Shown: positions 1 to 10,635, numbered from the stretch's first letter. The stretch: 64,000 bases of DNA from Streptomyces hyderabadensis (GCF_020404845.1 NZ_JAIOJZ010000013.1:62001-126000), one strand, 5' to 3'. Numbers and translations are program-made. Notes: generated from the letters alone by a model not told the origin.

Positions 1-545
1 ACGAAGACCTCGCCGTCGCCGAAGGCGCTGGTGGCCTCGGCGCGGGCGGCGGTCAGTGCGGCGTCGAGGTCGGCGAGGTCCCGCACGACACGCATGCCGC
101 GGCCGCCGCCACCGGCCGCCGCCTTGACCAGCACCGGCAGGTCGGCCTCGGTGACGTCGGTGAGGGGCGCGATGCCCAGGAGTTCCTTGGCGCGGGTCTT
201 GGACGCCATCGCCTCGATGGCCTCGGGCGGCGGTCCGATCCACACCAGCCCCGCGTCCCGTACGGCGCGGGCGAAGTCGGCGTTCTCGGAGAGGAAGCCG
301 TACCCGGGGTGGACGGCGTCGGCTCCGGCGGCGAGGGCGGCCTTCACGATCGCCTCGCCGCGCAGATACGTCTCGGCGGGCGTCGCCCCCGGCAGCCGTA
401 CGGCCGTGTCGGCCACGCGCGCGTGGAGGGCGTTCGCGTCGGGGTCCGAGTGCACCGCGACGGTCCGGATGCCCAACTCGCGGCAGGTGCGGAAGACCCG
501 GCAGGCGATCTCGCCGCGGTTGGCGACGAGCACGGAAGTGATCAC
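1..545 (-). CDS. acyl-CoA carboxylase biotin carboxylase (alpha) subunit, 3' part beyond window
   Basis: Only about 181 N-terminal residues are present; the rest lies outside the window. The GTG start at 545 begins with the biotin-carboxylase opening SVLVANRGEIA, then VHPGYGFLSEN and the ATP-grasp glycine loop KAAAGGGGRGM. Members carboxylate biotin on a BCCP domain using ATP and bicarbonate. It begins 13 nt after the carboxyltransferase stop on the same strand, so the two make one enzyme. Which acyl-CoA (propionyl, methylcrotonyl or geranyl type) is carboxylated cannot be read here. The linked AtuA-family gene favours a branched or isoprenoid-like substrate (inference). Confidence 0.93.
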   Translation of the reverse strand, partial: MITSVLVANRGEIACRVFRTCRELGIRTVAVHSDPDANALHARVADTAVRLPGATPAETYLRGEAIVKAALAAGADAVHPGYGFLSENADFARAVRDAGLVWIGPPPEAIEAMASKTRAKELLGIAPLTDVTEADLPVLVKAAAGGGGRGMRVVRDLADLDAALTAARAEATSAFGDGEVF

Positions 546-558
546 TGGTCTCTCACCC

Positions 559-2148
<1,590 letters not shown>

Positions 2149-2157
<9 letters not shown>

Positions 2158-2300
2158 GGCAGGACCTCCGGGGCGGGGGTGTACAGCGGGACGGTCACAG
2201 GAGGGCCTCCGGGACTGGGGGCGTGCGGCGGACGGTCACAGCAGGCCTTCGGGGCGGGGGAGTGTGGCGGGACGGTCACAGCAGGACCTCCGGGATGTCC
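2149..2300 (-). repeat. four-fold 41-bp tandem repeat of the translation-start module
   Basis: The core GACGGTCAC recurs at 2149, 2190, 2231 and 2271 (spacing 41, 41, 40 bp), each followed by a GC-rich block with a CCTCCGGG-like element. On the minus strand each unit reads purine-rich SD-like sequence, then GTGACCGTC. The upstream-most copy is the 3' end of the AtuA gene, whose TGA (2276-2278) overlaps a GTG. The downstream-most copy is the real start of the carboxyltransferase. The simplest history is an ancestral GTGA stop/start overlap that was duplicated three times, separating the two genes by about 120 bp. Confidence 0.9.
2154..2239 (-). other. two coupled 14-codon mini-ORFs inside the start-module repeat
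   Basis: From GTG at 2239 the frame encodes VTVRRTPPVPEALL and ends with TGA at 2195-2197, overlapping the next GTG (2198). From 2198 it encodes VTVPLYTPAPEVLP and ends with TGA at 2154-2156, overlapping the true carboxyltransferase GTG (2157). Each mini-ORF therefore ends in a GTGA overlap, as if relaying ribosomes. A further GTG at 2279 overlaps the AtuA stop, but it reads 41 codons straight to 2154 because that unit is 40 bp. Whether they are translated is unknown; they may be by-products of the duplication. Confidence 0.35.
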
Positions 2301-3946
2301 AGGTGCCGGGCGCGCAGCCATTCGCCGAGCGCCTTGGCCTGCGGGTCGAAACGGGCCTGCGCGGCGACGCCCGCGCCGAGGATGTTCTCGACGACGAAGT
2401 TGAGGGCGCGCAGGCTGGGAAGCTGGTGCCGGGTGACGGGCAGGTCGCGGGCCTCGGGGACCAGTTCGCGGAACCGGTCGGCGGTCAGCTCGTGGGCGAG
2501 CCAGCGCCAGGCCTCGTCGGTCCGCGCCCACACACCGACGTTGGCGTTGCCGCCCTTGTCGCCGCTGCGGGCCCCGGCGACCAGGCCGAGGGGGGCGCGG
2601 CGGACCGGGCCGGGCGGGAGGGGCGGCGGCAGGGGTGGTTCCGGTACGGCGTGGAGTACGGCGGTGTCCTGGGCGGCCGGCACCGGGATCCGCCGCCCGT
2701 CATGGAGGACGGCCACATGGTCGACGGCCCCATGGGGGACGTACACATCCTCGAAGACCCCATAGGGTGCGCCCTTCCCAGGTGGTGCGAGCACATGGAA
2801 CCCGGGGTAGCTCGCGAGGGCCAGCTCGATCGCGGCGCCGCTCAACGCCCGCCCCACGACCTGCTGGTCGGCGTCCCGGACGACGAGCCGCAGCAGGGCG
2901 CTCGCCGTCTCCTCGGTCGGGGCGTCGGGCCGGTCGGTGCGGACCAGGTCCCAGCGGACGTCGGCGGCCTTGCCGAGCGCCGGCTCCATCTGGTCCCGCA
3001 CCAGCGCGGCCTTGGCCTCGATGTCGAGGCCGGTGAGGACGAAGGCGACCTCGTTGCGGAAGCCGCCGAGGCGGTTCAGGCCGACCTTGAGGGCGGGCGG
3101 CGGTGCCTCGCCGCGCACCCCCTCGACGCGGACGCGGTCGGGTCCGTCCGGGATGAGCCGTACGGTGTCCAGCCGGGCGGTGACGTCGGGCCCGGCGTAC
3201 CGGGCCCCGGCCGTCTCGTACAGCAGCTGGGCGGTGACCGTGCCGACGTCGACGAAGCCGCCGGTGCCGTCGTGCTTGGTGATGACCGAGGTGCCGTCGG
3301 CGTGCAGTTCGGCGAGCGGGAAGCCGGGCCGCCGTACGTCGCCGTCCTGGAAGAAGGCGTAGTTGCCGCCGGTCGTCTGCGCCCCGCACTCCAGCAGGTG
3401 CCCGGCGACGACCGCGCCGGCGAGCCGGTCGTACTCCGTCGGCGCCCAGCCGAAGTGCGCGACGGCGGGCCCGGTGACCAGCGCGGCGTCGGTGACGCGG
3501 CCCGTGACGACCACGTCCGCGCCGGCCCGCAGGCACGCGGCGATGCCGAAGCCGCCGAGGTAGGCGTGCGCGGCCAGCGCTCCCGGGTGGGCGGCGGTGA
3601 GGTCGTCGCCCTCGACGTGCGCGACGCGGACGGGGACGCCGAGCCGGTCGGCCAGCGCGCGTACGGCGTCGGCGAGACCGGCGGGATTGAGTCCCCCGGC
3701 GTTGGTGACGATCTTGACTCCCCGCTCGTGGGCGAGGCCGAGGCACTCCTCCAACTGCCGCAGGAAGGTGCGGGCATATCCGCCCTGCGGGTCCTTCAGG
3801 CGGTCGCGGCCGAGGATGAGCATGGTCAGTTCGGCGAGGTAGTCGCCGGTGAGGACGTCCAGCTCGCCGCCGGTGAGCATCTCGCGCATGGCGGAGAAGC
3901 GGTCGCCGTAGAAGCCGGAGGCGTTGCCGACGCGGAGCACGCTCAC
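2276..3946 (-). CDS. AtuA family protein (DUF1446, acyclic terpene utilisation type)
   Basis: 556 residues. The N-terminal two thirds match the DUF1446 type (opening [12 protein letters not shown], glycine-rich [15 protein letters not shown] near residue 155). The C-terminal part has the AtuA ferredoxin-fold signature [15 protein letters not shown]. Homologues sit in acyclic terpene and branched acyl-CoA degradation clusters beside biotin-dependent carboxylases; the precise reaction is not established to my knowledge. GTG at 3946 overlaps the TGA of the upstream TIGR03084 gene by four bases, so the two are translationally coupled. The gene ends in the repeat described at 2149-2300. Confidence 0.9.
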   Translation of the reverse strand: MSVLRVGNASGFYGDRFSAMREMLTGGELDVLTGDYLAELTMLILGRDRLKDPQGGYARTFLRQLEECLGLAHERGVKIVTNAGGLNPAGLADAVRALADRLGVPVRVAHVEGDDLTAAHPGALAAHAYLGGFGIAACLRAGADVVVTGRVTDAALVTGPAVAHFGWAPTEYDRLAGAVVAGHLLECGAQTTGGNYAFFQDGDVRRPGFPLAELHADGTSVITKHDGTGGFVDVGTVTAQLLYETAGARYAGPDVTARLDTVRLIPDGPDRVRVEGVRGEAPPPALKVGLNRLGGFRNEVAFVLTGLDIEAKAALVRDQMEPALGKAADVRWDLVRTDRPDAPTEETASALLRLVVRDADQQVVGRALSGAAIELALASYPGFHVLAPPGKGAPYGVFEDVYVPHGAVDHVAVLHDGRRIPVPAAQDTAVLHAVPEPPLPPPLPPGPVRRAPLGLVAGARSGDKGGNANVGVWARTDEAWRWLAHELTADRFRELVPEARDLPVTRHQLPSLRALNFVVENILGAGVAAQARFDPQAKALGEWLRARHLDIPEVLL

Positions 3947-4755
3947 CGGGTCTCCCCCTGCGCCGGACGTCCGGCTCCCGGCGGGCGTCCGGCGCCCGGC
4001 GGTCCGGCGAAGGCCTGGGCGATGTCCAGCCAGCGGTCGGCGTCCGGGCCCTCGGCGGTGAGGGCGAGGTCGGCGCGGTGGGCGCGCTGGGTGGCGAGGA
4101 GGCAGAAGTCGAGCGCGGGGCCGGTCACCCGCTGAGGGGCGTCCTCGGGGCCGTACGTCCACAGGTCGCCGCCGGGGCCGGTGAGTTCGACGCGGAAGGG
4201 CTCGGCGGGCGGGGTGAGCCCGTGGGCGGCATAGGCGAAGTCCCGGGCGCGGACGCCGATGCGGGCGACGTGCCGCAGGCGGTCGGTGGGCGGGCGGGAC
4301 ACGCCGAGGGTGGCCGCGATGTCGAGGCCGTGCGCCCAGGTCTCCATCAGGCGGGCGGTGGCCATGGAAGCGGTGGCCATCGGCGGGCCGTACCAGGGGA
4401 AACGCGCACCGGGTGCGGCGGCGCGCAGTGCCCCGTCGAGGGCGGTGCGGCCTTGGCGCCAGGCGGTCAGCAGCGCGGCGGGGTCCTGCGCGGCCCCCGC
4501 CTCGGCGCCGTCGTCGACGTACCGGTCGGGGGCGGCGAGGGCCTGTTCGACCAGGCCCTTGAACCCCTCCTCGTCGGTGACGGCGACCAGGGCGGCCCGG
4601 TCGGTCCAGTTCAGGTGGGCGATCTGGTGGGCGATCGTCCAGCCGGGCGCCGGGGTGGCGAGCCGCCACTGCTCCGGACTCAACGTGCCTACCAGCGCGT
4701 CGAGTTCCTCGCCCTCCTCGCGCAGGTCGTCGATCACGGGCGTCGGGTCGGACAC
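3943..4755 (-). CDS. TIGR03084 family metal-binding protein (DinB/mycothiol maleylpyruvate isomerase-like)
   Basis: 270 residues. It has the layout of the DinB-like, mycothiol-dependent superfamily: [14 protein letters not shown] near residues 38-51 and [11 protein letters not shown] near 140 supply the expected histidine metal ligands. GTG at 4755 is chosen because GAGGGGAG precedes it by about 6 nt; the reading frame continues upstream without an SD. It is the first gene of the four-gene carboxylase operon, with a 4-base overlap with the AtuA gene. Its location suggests a role in the same acyl-CoA pathway, but the substrate is unknown. Confidence 0.88.
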   Translation of the reverse strand: MSDPTPVIDDLREEGEELDALVGTLSPEQWRLATPAPGWTIAHQIAHLNWTDRAALVAVTDEEGFKGLVEQALAAPDRYVDDGAEAGAAQDPAALLTAWRQGRTALDGALRAAAPGARFPWYGPPMATASMATARLMETWAHGLDIAATLGVSRPPTDRLRHVARIGVRARDFAYAAHGLTPPAEPFRVELTGPGGDLWTYGPEDAPQRVTGPALDFCLLATQRAHRADLALTAEGPDADRWLDIAQAFAGPPGAGRPPGAGRPAQGETR

Positions 4756-4825
4756 GGTCGCTCCCCTCGGGCACGGCGGCGTACTGGCGCGGTGTGGTGA
4801 GGAGCATGGCAGGGCGGCCGGTAAC

Positions 4826-4847
4826 AATCAAGCACGCTTGCATGATT
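4826..4847. promoter_or_regulatory. inverted-repeat operator candidate upstream of carboxylase operon
   Basis: CAAGC-AC-GCTTG (4829-4840) is a perfect 5-2-5 dyad, flanked by AATCA (4826-4830) and TGATT (4843-4847) in inverted orientation. It lies 70-90 bp upstream of the operon start in a locally AT-rich patch, where a TetR-type repressor of acyl-CoA catabolism would be expected. No regulator gene is adjacent in this window. Confidence 0.45.
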
Positions 4848-4870
4848 TTGGCGGGAGGCGAGAGGCGGGC

Positions 4871-4894
4871 GCCGGGGCCGTCGACGACCCCGGC
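4871..4894 (-). terminator. hairpin downstream of the Ser/Thr kinase
   Basis: GCCGGGG (4871-4877) pairs perfectly with CCCCGGC (4888-4894) around a 10-nt loop. It lies 17 bp beyond the kinase stop on the minus strand. There is no T-tract, as is common for Streptomyces terminators. Confidence 0.45.
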
Positions 4895-4911
4895 TCGGCT
4901 CCCGCGCGGTC

Positions 4912-6723
4912 TCAGTTCTTCTCGGCCGGCCAGACCGTCGTGTCCATGGTGATGAAGGCGGCCTCCGGCAAGGCGGTCGACTTCACCTGGACAACCAACA
5001 GGGCGACATCTCCGTTGTCCCGTCTGACACAGATCTCCTGGCCGGCGGAGGCGGCGGCCAACGGGAGGCGGTGGACTGCGTCTCGGTCGGTCATGGCGCG
5101 GCACTCGTCGTACGTGGCGCCCGGGTCGCCGAACAGCATCGTGAAGACGCTGGTGTCACTCTCCAGGGCACAGCTCGCATTCGCGCAGTCGAAGCGGATG
5201 TCCCCCTTGCGGTCCTTGCGCATCGTGCCTTCGGTGAGGCTGATCGAGTTGTCGGCGTTCACCAGCAGGGCGCCGTGGGCGTGGGCCCGCGGCGTCGTCG
5301 TCCCGGCGGCGGAGCCGCCGGTCGCTCCGTCCGGCCGTCCGGCCGATGCGTCGGCCTCCGCGCCACCCCCAGACGCGGCGGCCTCCCCGGCCGCGGCCGA
5401 GCCCTTCGCCTGCGGGCGGGGCGTACCCGAGGCGGGATCGGACGCCGACGCCGACGCGGACGCGACCGCGTCCCGGGCCCGGTCGAGGCCCCGCCCCGCC
5501 GCGTCCAGCAGCGCCGTTCCCGCCGCGATCACCAGACCGCACGCGACGACGGCGGCCGCCGATATCAGGACGGCGCGTCTCCTGCGGCGCTTGCGCTCCT
5601 CCGGCCCGTCCGGCCGCCGCGGCACGGTCGGCCCGCCGGGGCCGAAGCCGCCCGGCCAGGGAGCGGGGCCACCCGGCCAGGGAACGGGGCCATCTGCCCA
5701 GGGCGCCGGGCCGGTCCCCTGCGGGACGGTCCCCTGCGGGGCGGTCCACGGCGCGGTGTGCACCGCGGTCGGGCCCGGGGCCGCGACCGGAGCCGCGGCG
5801 GTGGCCGGTCCGGTGGCCGCGGCCGGCGGCGGGACCGTCACCGGTGGCCCGGCGATCTCCCGCCACACGGCCGGACCGGCCTCGTCCCCGCCGTCCCGGC
5901 CCAGCTCCCGGCGGCACCACTCGACGATCTCCGCCGGGGTGGCCCGCTCCTCGGGGTCGGCGGCCAGGCACCGGCCGAGCAGGCCGCGCAGCCGCTCGGG
6001 CAGGCCGGACAGGTCGGGCTCGGAGTGCACGATCCGGTACAGCACGGTGGCGGCCGGTCCGTCGCCGTACAGCGGCTTGCCCAGGGCGGCGAAGGCGGCC
6101 GTCTGCCCGAGAGAGAAGACGTCGGTGGCCGCCGTGATGTCACCCGCGGAGGCCTGTTCGGGGGCCATGAACTGGGGCGTGCCGATGGTGGCGCCGGTGG
6201 CGGTGTGCGCGGTGCTGTCGGCGGCGAGCGAGATGCCGAAGTCGATGACCCGCGGTCCGTCGGGGGCCAGCAGTACGTTCGCCGGTTTGAGGTCCCGGTG
6301 CACGATCCCCGCCGCGTGGATGGCCTGCAGCGCCTCAGCGACGCCCGCCATCAGCCACAGCACCGCGGGCACCGGCAGCGGCCCGCTCCGGGCGACGGCG
6401 CCGGACAGGGAGGGCCCGGGCACGTACAGGGTGGCCAGCCAGGGCGGGGCGGCGTCCGGGTCGGCGTCGATCACTTCGGCGGTGTAGGCGCCCTTCACCC
6501 GCCGGGCCGCCTTGATCTCCCGGCCGAAACGCCGCCGGAAGGTCGCGTCGTCGGCCAGTTCCGACCGTACGACCTTGATGGCCACGGCCCGGCCGCCCCG
6601 GGTGTGCGACAGGTAGACCCGTCCCATGCCGCCCGCGCCGAGCCGGGCCGCGAGACGGTAACCGGCCACCGCGCGCGGATCGTCGTCCTGCAAGGGCTGG
6701 AAGACCTCGGCCGGGTGATTCAT
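4912..6723 (-). CDS. transmembrane serine/threonine protein kinase (PknB-like)
   Basis: 603 residues. The kinase domain spans about 20-275: glycine loop GAGGMGRVY, lysine K50 in VAIKVV, catalytic loop HRDLKPANV (142-150) and DFGIS (D161). A Pro/Ala/Gly-rich linker (about 285-375) leads to a basic stop-transfer stretch and one membrane helix (about 384-408). The C-terminal 190 residues would lie outside the membrane and resemble no PASTA repeats. ATG at 6723 has a GGGGAGG SD. Single-gene unit. The extracellular part may sense a ligand, which I cannot name. Confidence 0.96.
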   Translation of the reverse strand: MNHPAEVFQPLQDDDPRAVAGYRLAARLGAGGMGRVYLSHTRGGRAVAIKVVRSELADDATFRRRFGREIKAARRVKGAYTAEVIDADPDAAPPWLATLYVPGPSLSGAVARSGPLPVPAVLWLMAGVAEALQAIHAAGIVHRDLKPANVLLAPDGPRVIDFGISLAADSTAHTATGATIGTPQFMAPEQASAGDITAATDVFSLGQTAAFAALGKPLYGDGPAATVLYRIVHSEPDLSGLPERLRGLLGRCLAADPEERATPAEIVEWCRRELGRDGGDEAGPAVWREIAGPPVTVPPPAAATGPATAAAPVAAPGPTAVHTAPWTAPQGTVPQGTGPAPWADGPVPWPGGPAPWPGGFGPGGPTVPRRPDGPEERKRRRRRAVLISAAAVVACGLVIAAGTALLDAAGRGLDRARDAVASASASASDPASGTPRPQAKGSAAAGEAAASGGGAEADASAGRPDGATGGSAAGTTTPRAHAHGALLVNADNSISLTEGTMRKDRKGDIRFDCANASCALESDTSVFTMLFGDPGATYDECRAMTDRDAVHRLPLAAASAGQEICVRRDNGDVALLVVQVKSTALPEAAFITMDTTVWPAEKN

Positions 6724-6850
6724 CGGTTCCTCCCCGTGATCCCGATGAGCTGACCAGGTACGCAGCCTATGCGGTGCGGGGACGGCCGGTGCCGTCGGGC
6801 CCGGTCGGCCGACCGGCCGGGCGGACGGACGGACGGACGGAGGCGTCGGG

Positions 6851-7870
6851 CTAGGGAACGTCGGGCAGCGCCTTGTCCCGGCGTCCTCCGGTCCGGCGTC
6901 CTCCGGTCCGGCGTCCTCCGGCCCGGCGCCCTCCGCCTCCGCGCCCCACCTGGGTCCGTACCGCGCCCATGCTCGCCGCGATGACCAGGGCGATGGCGGC
7001 GGACTGGGTGGCGGAGAGGGCCTGGTCGAGGATGAGGAAGCCGGCCGCCGCGGCGATGGCGGGCTCCAGGCTCATGAGGATCGCGAAGGTCGGCGCGGGC
7101 AGGCGGCGCAGGGCGAGGAGTTCGAGGGTGTAGGGCAGGACGGAGGAGAGCAGGGCTACCCCGGCGCCCAGCGCCAGCGTCACCGGGTCGATCAGCTTCG
7201 CCCCCGACTCGACGACGCCCAGCGGCAGGAACACCAGCGCGCCGACCGCCATCGCCAGGGCCAGCCCGTCGGCCTGCGGGAAGCGGCGTCCGGTGCGGGC
7301 GCTGAAGACGATGTACGCCGCCCACATGGCGCCGGCCGCCAGGGCGAAGGCGGCACCGGCCGGGTCGAGGCCGTCGAAGCCGCCGCCGCCCAGCAGGAAG
7401 ACCCCGGCCAGGGCGAGCGCCGCCCAGACCAGGTTGACCGCGCGGCGGGAGGCGAAGACGGACAGGGCGAGCGGGCCGAGCACCTCCAGGGTGACGGCGG
7501 GGCCGAGCGGGATGCGGTCGACGGCCTGGTAGAAGAGGCCGTTCATACCGGCCATGGCGATGCCGAAGACGACGACCGTGCCCCAGTCGGCCCGGGAGTG
7601 GCCGCGCAGCCGGGGCCGGCAGACCAGGAGCATGACGACGGCGGCCACGGCCAGCCGCAGGGTCACCACGCCGAGCGCCCCGGCCCGCGGCATCAGGCTC
7701 ACCGCCAGCGCGGCGCCGAACTGCACGGAGACGCCCCCGGCGAGGACCAGGCCGACCGGGCCGAGGGCACCGAACCGCCCGCCCGGCGCGTCTCCCGGCA
7801 CAGATGCGTGACCTGCGGCGGTCGCGGCAGCCGGGGACGAGGTGCCGGGGGTGGCGCTGGGGGTACTCAC
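6851..7870 (-). CDS. EamA (DMT superfamily) exporter, RhtA-like
   Basis: 339 residues with about ten hydrophobic helices arranged as two EamA repeats; segments such as ERVMLL-type helices and PLGPAVTLEVLGPLAL resemble RhtA homoserine/threonine exporters. GTG at 7870 (protein VSTPSATPGT) is preferred because GGAG lies about 8 nt upstream; the frame stays open to 7969 without an SD. The extreme C-terminus is a low-complexity GGRRT repeat encoded by a 15-bp tandem repeat (about 6886-6930), a likely site of length variation. The exported solute is unknown. Confidence 0.88.
   Translation of the reverse strand: MSTPSATPGTSSPAAATAAGHASVPGDAPGGRFGALGPVGLVLAGGVSVQFGAALAVSLMPRAGALGVVTLRLAVAAVVMLLVCRPRLRGHSRADWGTVVVFGIAMAGMNGLFYQAVDRIPLGPAVTLEVLGPLALSVFASRRAVNLVWAALALAGVFLLGGGGFDGLDPAGAAFALAAGAMWAAYIVFSARTGRRFPQADGLALAMAVGALVFLPLGVVESGAKLIDPVTLALGAGVALLSSVLPYTLELLALRRLPAPTFAILMSLEPAIAAAAGFLILDQALSATQSAAIALVIAASMGAVRTQVGRGGGGRRAGGRRTGGRRTGGRRDKALPDVP
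6886..6930. repeat. 15-bp coding microsatellite at the 3' end of the EamA gene
   Basis: Three near-identical 15-bp units (GTCCTCCGGTCCGGC type) encode GGRRT, GGRRT, GGRRA on the minus strand. Because 15 is a multiple of three, copy number changes would keep the frame. A short GGAC repeat (about 6825-6842) lies just downstream of the gene. Confidence 0.7.
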
Positions 7871-8052
7871 GGGGGCTCCGAGGCGGTGGGTGAATGGGCA
7901 TCGTTCAGTACGCTGCACTGCACGGTCCAGAGTAATGGACTCGGTCAGGCACGTAGCACTTTTACGCAACTGTCAGGGCCGGGACGTACGGCTGTCAACG
8001 CACGTCCGCCAGGCGAGCCGGGACCGCCCGGACCGGCCGCGCACCGGGCGGG

Positions 8053-8058
8053 TACCGT
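8053..8058 (+). promoter_or_regulatory. TACCGT -10 box for leaderless Nudix mRNA
   Basis: TACCGT ends 7 nt before the GTG at 8066, so transcription would start at or beside the start codon. No SD is visible. The -35 region is weak. Confidence 0.45.
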
Positions 8059-8065
8059 CCACCGG

Positions 8066-8518
8066 GTGAGACGACTCCTGACCCGCCTCTGGCGCCTGCT
8101 GCGCCCCGTCCAGAGCCGCGTGATGTGGCTGGTGAACGCCAAGTTCGTGGTCGGCGTGACCGGCGTCGTACGGGACGACGAGGGCCGGGTGCTGATGCTG
8201 AAGCACCGGATGTGGGCGCCGGGCCGCCAGTGGGGCCTGCCGAGCGGCTTCGCGCACAAGGGCGAGGACTTCCGGCAGACCCTCGTCCGGGAGGTCAGGG
8301 AGGAGACCGGCCTCGAGGTGGCGGCGGGCCGGCTGGTCATGCTGAACAGCGGGCTGCGCACCCGCCTGGAGGTGGCCTACGAGGCCCGGCTCCTGGGCGG
8401 CGAGCTGCGCCTGGACCCGTTCGAGATCCTGGAGGCCCGCTGGTGCCGCCCGGACGAGCTGCCCGAGGACGTCCAGCCGGTGTGCCGACCTCTGGTGCGG
8501 GGCGAGACGGTGCCCTGA
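8066..8518 (+). CDS. Nudix hydrolase
   Basis: 150 residues with a complete Nudix box (residues 61-83): GFAHKGE, then seven residues, then REVREETGL. This is the Mg2+-binding motif for hydrolysing nucleoside diphosphates linked to another moiety. The N-terminal about 20 residues are basic and hydrophobic (LLTRLWRLLRP) and could lie on a membrane. GTG at 8066 has no SD but sits 7 nt after a TACCGT box, fitting a leaderless start. Divergent from the EamA exporter. Substrate unknown. Confidence 0.9.
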   Translation: MRRLLTRLWRLLRPVQSRVMWLVNAKFVVGVTGVVRDDEGRVLMLKHRMWAPGRQWGLPSGFAHKGEDFRQTLVREVREETGLEVAAGRLVMLNSGLRTRLEVAYEARLLGGELRLDPFEILEARWCRPDELPEDVQPVCRPLVRGETVP

Positions 8519-8612
8519 AATCAGTTCGCCGGGGGTGTCGAAAGCGGCGGTGCCCGATCGACGCAGGGGTGAAGGCAGTGAAGGCAGTACACCCACCCGA
8601 GGAGGCACCCTC

Positions 8613-9233
8613 ATGACCGCGACCGTGACCGCGGACCTGGCCATCACCCTCGACGGCTACGTCGCCGGCCCGAACGTCACCCTCGACAACCCGGGCGGCG
8701 ACGGCGGCGAACCGATCTTCGACTGGATCCACACCCTGGCGAGCTGGCGGGAGCGCCAGGGCATGACCGGCGGCGCCGAGAACCGCGACTCGGAGCTGAT
8801 GCGGGAGTGGTTCGACGCCACCGGAGCGGTGGTCATGGGACGGATGATGTACGACACGGGCGAGGAGTTCTGGGGCGACAACCCGCCCTTCCGCACGCCG
8901 GTGTTCGTCCTCACCCACCGCCCCCGTCCCACGCTGGTCAAGGAGGGCGGCACCAGCTTCACCTTCGTCACCGACGGCATCCACAGCGCCCTGGAGCAGG
9001 CCAGGGCCGCCGCCGGGGACCGGAACGTGGACATCGGGGGCGGCGCGCACACCGTGCGGCAATACCTCGCGGCCGGGCTCGTCGACGAACTCCAGCTGCA
9101 CGTGGTGCCCACGCTCCTCGGCGACGGACTGCGCCTCTTCGAGGGGCTGGGGACGGGGCGGCGCGACCTGGAGCAGGTCAGGGTCGTCGAGACGCCCCTG
9201 GCCACCCACCTGAAGTACCGGTTCGCGAAGTGA
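8613..9233 (+). CDS. dihydrofolate reductase-family (RibD C-terminal domain) protein
   Basis: 206 residues of the RibD-C/DHFR-like fold: opening LAITLDGYVAGPN, GAVVMGRMMYD, PVFVLTHRPRP, and NVDIGGGAHTVRQYLAAGLVDEL for the cofactor and dimer region. ATG at 8613 follows GGAGG by 7 nt. Such stand-alone proteins are usually annotated as DHFR-family oxidoreductases of unknown substrate; they are not classical folate enzymes. A second, diverged copy lies at 9975-10619, with a DinB-type gene between them on the other strand. Confidence 0.9.
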   Translation: MTATVTADLAITLDGYVAGPNVTLDNPGGDGGEPIFDWIHTLASWRERQGMTGGAENRDSELMREWFDATGAVVMGRMMYDTGEEFWGDNPPFRTPVFVLTHRPRPTLVKEGGTSFTFVTDGIHSALEQARAAAGDRNVDIGGGAHTVRQYLAAGLVDELQLHVVPTLLGDGLRLFEGLGTGRRDLEQVRVVETPLATHLKYRFAK

Positions 9234-9247
9234 CCGGTCATCCCGGG

Positions 9248-9775
9248 TCATCCCATGCTCTTGGCCCCGTCCAGGGACTCCCGGATGATGTCGGCGTGTC
9301 CGGCGTGCTGGGCGGTCTCGGCGATGATGTGCATCAGCACCCGGCGCGCCGACCACTCGGTGTCGGACTCGAACCACGGCGCCTTCGGCAGCGGGTGCGA
9401 GGCGTCCAGGTCGGGGAGGGTGGCGATCAGCTCGTCGGTCCGCCGGGCCACCTCGGCGTAGTCGTCCAGCACACCGGCCAGCGTCTCGCCGGGCAGCATC
9501 CTGAACTCGTCGGCCCGCCGGGCGAAGTCCTCCTCGGTCATGTCCGCGAAGTCGCCCATCGCGGAGGGGCCGTCCACGATGAAGCCGGTCCAGTTCCGCT
9601 CGGCCGCGGTGACGTGCTTGATCAGGCCGCCCAGACACAGTTCACTGACCGTGGTCCGCAGCCCGGCCTGCTCGTCGGTGAGGTCGCGGACGGTGAAGCG
9701 CAGGAAGTGCCGGTGCTTGGCGAGGACCTCCAGCAGGTCGGCACGTTCGCCGGTGAGGTGCTCGGTGGTGATCAT
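9248..9775 (-). CDS. DinB family protein (DUF664, mycothiol transferase-like)
   Basis: 175 residues, helical. The metal-binding histidines of the DinB fold are visible in GGLIKHVTAAERNW (near residue 54) and MHIIAETAQHAGHADIIRE (near 147-165). Family members in Streptomyces conjugate mycothiol or an unknown thiol to electrophiles; this protein's substrate is unknown. ATG at 9775 is preceded by GGAA-rich sequence. It stands alone, convergent with the first RibD-C gene (15-bp gap). Confidence 0.87.
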   Translation of the reverse strand: MITTEHLTGERADLLEVLAKHRHFLRFTVRDLTDEQAGLRTTVSELCLGGLIKHVTAAERNWTGFIVDGPSAMGDFADMTEEDFARRADEFRMLPGETLAGVLDDYAEVARRTDELIATLPDLDASHPLPKAPWFESDTEWSARRVLMHIIAETAQHAGHADIIRESLDGAKSMG

Positions 9776-9828
9776 GGTGTTTCCGCCTTCCGATGTTCCT
9801 GCTCCGTCGGTGGAGCACCACGGTATGA

Positions 9829-9863
9829 ACCTTGTAGGTCTATTCCTGTCCTAGATCGCGATC
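9829..9863. promoter_or_regulatory. dyads in the divergent DinB / RibD-C promoter region
   Basis: ACCT-TGT-AGGT (9829-9839) and GATCGCGATC (9854-9863) are short perfect dyads in the 200-bp divergent intergenic region. They are possible regulator sites. Short palindromes are common in GC-rich DNA, so this is weak. Confidence 0.25.
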
Positions 9864-9974
9864 GTGCCCGCACGGGCTTCCGGCGGCGCCGCACGACGCG
9901 GCGATGAGTCTTCCCCGTCCGGCCGGTCCACCAGTTCGTCAAGTGATCAGAACGCGCTGAGCAGAAGGAGCGAC

Positions 9975-10619
9975 ATGACCCAGTTGCTGCGAGTCCAGAA
10001 CTTCACCGTGTCGAGCGACGGGTTCGGTGCCGGTGAGGGCCAGAGCCTTGAGAAGCCGTTCGGCCACGCCGATCCGGGGAAACTCCTCGCCTGGGCCTTC
10101 GCCACCGACCACCCGCCCGTCGGCCCCTCCGGGCGGGGCAGCCGCGGACTGGACGACTACTTCACGCGGGACTACGCCCGCAACATCGGCGCCGAGATCA
10201 TGGGCCGCAACAAGTTCGGGCCGCAGCGCGGGCCCTGGCAGGACCACGAGTGGCAGGGGTGGTGGGGCGACGAGCCCCCGTTCCACACGCCGGTGTTCGT
10301 CATGACGCACCACACGCGCCCGTCGTTCACGCTCTCCGACACCACGTTCCACTTCGTCGACGACGACCCGGCCACCGTGCTCGCCCGGGCGAAGGAGGCG
10401 GCGCGGGGCCGGGACGTCCGGCTCGGCGGCGGGGCCACGGTCATCCGGCAGTTCCTCGACGCCGGCCTGGTCGACACCCTGCACGTGGTGGTCGCGCCGA
10501 CGAAGCTCGGTTCCGGGGCCCGGCTGTGGGAGTCCCCCGACGAACTGCTCGACCGGTTCCACCAGGACGTCGTGCCCAGCCCGAGCGGAGTGACGCACCA
10601 CCTGTTCTGGCGGAAGTGA
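9975..10619 (+). CDS. dihydrofolate reductase-family (RibD-C) protein, second copy
   Basis: 214 residues with the same fold as the 8613 gene but clearly diverged: VQNFTVSSDGFGAGEGQ at the N-terminus, EIMGRNKFG, PVFVMTHHTRPSF, and DVRLGGGATVIRQFLDAGLVDTL. ATG at 9975 has AGAAGGAG about 6 nt upstream. It is likely an NADPH-dependent reductase of unknown substrate. Monocistronic; it ends 16 bp from the convergent FG-GAP gene. Confidence 0.9.
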   Translation: MTQLLRVQNFTVSSDGFGAGEGQSLEKPFGHADPGKLLAWAFATDHPPVGPSGRGSRGLDDYFTRDYARNIGAEIMGRNKFGPQRGPWQDHEWQGWWGDEPPFHTPVFVMTHHTRPSFTLSDTTFHFVDDDPATVLARAKEAARGRDVRLGGGATVIRQFLDAGLVDTLHVVVAPTKLGSGARLWESPDELLDRFHQDVVPSPSGVTHHLFWRK

Positions 10620-10635
10620 TCCCCCGGGACCCGTC

